This document shows, piece by piece, positions 6,794-7,307 of a stretch of 7,307 bases of DNA (position 1 is its first letter; each line of letters begins with the position of its first letter). Source of the DNA: an uncultured Clostridia bacterium (lineage in GTDB: Bacteria; Bacillota; Clostridia; Oscillospirales; Acutalibacteraceae). The notes beneath the pieces were generated by a model. That model was not told the DNA's origin. It ran no database searches and saw only the letters and a program-made list of their open reading frames with translations. Made by a program: the position numbers and the translations under genes. The stretch lies in assembly GCA_946405475.1 (NCBI GenBank), contig CAMJHI010000113.1, positions 1 to 7,307 of the forward strand, given 5' to 3'.

Positions 6794-6817
6794 TTTGGTC
6801 GGAGTGACGGGACTTGA
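6793..6817 (-). repeat. Direct repeat: the copy within intact tRNA-Pro
   Basis: This is the second copy of the 25-base repeat at 6641-6665, covering T-loop to CCA plus four bases of the intact tRNA-Pro gene. The two copies are offset by 152 bases. The extent, T-loop to 3' end, is what tyrosine-recombinase attachment sites in tRNA genes usually span, but no integrase gene lies between them. Confidence 0.9.
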
Positions 6818-6872
6818 ACCCATGGCCTCTTGGTCCCGAACCAAGCGCGATACCAAACTTCGCCACACCCCG
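6796..6872 (-). tRNA. tRNA-Pro (anticodon CGG)
   Basis: A complete cloverleaf with encoded CCA (6798-6796). The acceptor CGGGGTG pairs with CACTCCG, with one G-T pair. The D-stem is GCGA/TCGC. The anticodon stem is CTTGG/CCAAG around loop TTCGGGA, giving anticodon CGG. The T-stem is ATGGG/CCCGT with loop TTCAAGT. The discriminator base is A, as expected for proline. It reads CCG codons, which suits a GC-rich genome. It has its own promoter and terminator and is divergent from tRNA-Leu. Confidence 0.96.
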
Positions 6873-6892
6873 ATGTGATTTTCAGCTTTGTC

Positions 6893-6921
6893 ATTATAAA
6901 TGATATTGCACAAAAAATCAA
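6893..6921 (-). promoter_or_regulatory. Promoter of tRNA-Pro
   Basis: Read on the - strand: -35 TTGATT (6916-6921), a 17-base spacer, -10 TATAAT (6893-6898). The tRNA's first base is 20 bases past the -10 box. Confidence 0.8.
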
Positions 6922-6994
6922 GCCTTTTTTGAAAGAAATCAAAAGGCAGCTGAAAATATTTTTCAATTTCGTGAGAAATCTTTTGATCTTGGTC

Positions 6995-7023
6995 TTGACA
7001 AACGCGGGAAAATGCCTTATAAT
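6995..7023 (+). promoter_or_regulatory. Consensus promoter of tRNA-Leu
   Basis: -35 TTGACA (6995-7000), a 17-base spacer, -10 TATAAT (7018-7023). Both boxes match the sigma-A consensus exactly, which is usual for strongly expressed stable RNAs. The tRNA begins 31 bases past the -10 box. Confidence 0.92.
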
Positions 7024-7054
7024 GCCTCTTGCGTTGAAAGAGCGCACTCAATAC

Positions 7055-7141
7055 GCGGGTATGGCGGAATTGGCAGACGCGTTAGATTCAGGTTCTAATG
7101 GTCGCAAGGCTGTGCAGGTTCAAGTCCTGTTACCCGCACCA
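7055..7141 (+). tRNA. tRNA-Leu (anticodon CAG)
   Basis: A class II tRNA of 87 bases including the encoded CCA (7139-7141). The acceptor GCGGGTA pairs with TACCCGC, and the discriminator is A73. The anticodon stem TTAGA/TCTAA encloses loop TTCAGGT, with anticodon CAG at 7089-7091. A long variable arm (TGGTCGCAAGGCTGT region) marks it as Leu-type. The T-arm is GCAGG-TTCAAGT-CCTGT. It reads CTG codons. It has its own promoter and terminator, so it is a single-gene transcript. Confidence 0.97.
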
Positions 7142-7147
7142 AAAAGC

Positions 7148-7187
7148 ACGGCTCCGATAATAAAGTCGGAGCTGTTCTTTTTTTTAT
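7148..7187 (+). terminator. Intrinsic terminator of tRNA-Leu
   Basis: ACGGCTCCGA (7148-7157) pairs with TCGGAGCTGT (7166-7175) over 10 base pairs with one wobble around an eight-base loop. A long T-rich tail runs to 7187. Confidence 0.92.
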
Positions 7188-7189
7188 CA

Positions 7190-7307
7190 AACAGGACTTG
7201 AACCGCAGGATTTGAGCTGAAAACAATTCAGCGAATTGTTTTCAGCTCAAATGTGCGAGGCGGGTACTGAAATCCGCAGGATTTCGGTCGCCGAGCACGC
7301 ATGGAAT
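7190..7307 (+). repeat. tRNA-Leu-associated hairpin element, second copy (cut by window end)
   Basis: It opens with AACAGGACTTGAACC (7190-7204), the exact reverse complement of the tRNA-Leu T-arm at 7117-7131. Next is a perfect 20-base-pair hairpin: arms 7210-7229 and 7233-7252, loop AGC. Then comes a compound stem: GTGC (7253-7256) with GCAC (7295-7298), facing GA/GA mismatches (7257-7258 and 7293-7294), GGCG with CGCC, a GGT bulge (7263-7265), and ACTGAAATCC with GGATTTCGGT around loop GCA (7276-7278). CCGCAGGATTT occurs twice (7203-7213, 7274-7284). The layout matches the element past tRNA-Pro, on the same side of its tRNA. The closing direct T-arm copy, if present, lies beyond the window. 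Confidence 0.78.

Noticed and set aside
6641..6817. CRISPR array
   Set aside because: There are only two copies of the repeat and these are explained by the tRNA 3' end; no regular spacers or cas genes are present.
6922..6947. Hairpin GCCTTTT / AAAAGGC between the two tRNA promoters
   Set aside because: It is only about seven base pairs in AT-rich sequence and lies upstream of both promoters, so no transcript needs to end there. It is probably incidental.
6580..7201. Open frames crossing the tRNA region on both strands
   Set aside because: They run through both tRNA genes, promoters and terminators, and have no ribosome binding sites or protein-like composition.
7253..7298. Kink-turn in the second element
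   Set aside because: Tandem GA/GA mismatches are present, but the 3-base bulge is four base pairs away and not next to them, so the kink-turn pattern is not met.

Overview
The window looks like a chromosomal piece of a moderately GC-rich member of the Clostridia (Bacillota), perhaps of the Oscillospirales type. The reasons are strong AGGAGG-type ribosome binding sites, consensus sigma-A promoters with 17-base spacers, tRNA genes with encoded CCA ends, compact intrinsic terminators, and a secreted LysM-CAP protein of the YkwD/SafA-like kind common in Clostridia. No taxon can be fixed from the sequence alone.

Left part (1-3773, + strand): the C-terminal end of an unidentified protein with a low-complexity Ser/Thr/Asp-rich tail, then a strong intrinsic terminator. 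A tight three-gene run follows: a class C beta-lactamase-like serine hydrolase without signal peptide, a geranylgeranyl-reductase-like FAD oxidoreductase, and a calcineurin-like metallophosphoesterase with an N-terminal non-catalytic region. The gaps are 24 and 18 bases. A hairpin terminator closes the run. The first terminator lies directly in front of the first ribosome binding site and leaves no room for a promoter, so the run may depend on read-through or attenuation.

Middle part (3781-6463, - strand): an unrecognised 247-residue protein that is AT-richer than its neighbours, a secreted metallophosphoesterase, and a secreted LysM plus CAP-domain protein. Each has its own recognisable promoter and ribosome binding site. 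The two secreted proteins probably act at the cell envelope.

Right part (6464-7307): divergent tRNA-Pro(CGG) and tRNA-Leu(CAG) genes, each with a complete promoter and intrinsic terminator. Just past each terminator, in the tRNA's own direction, lies a hairpin-rich element. It opens with an inverted copy of that same tRNA's T-arm: 13 bases for Pro, 15 for Leu. The Pro element ends in a 25-base direct copy of the tRNA 3' end including CCA. The Leu element runs off the window. The two elements also share an inner scaffold: a stem with tandem GA/GA mismatches, a GGTACWGA strand, and a variable-sequence hairpin with a 3-base loop. I do not recognise this as a described element family, and it is the main discovery candidate here.
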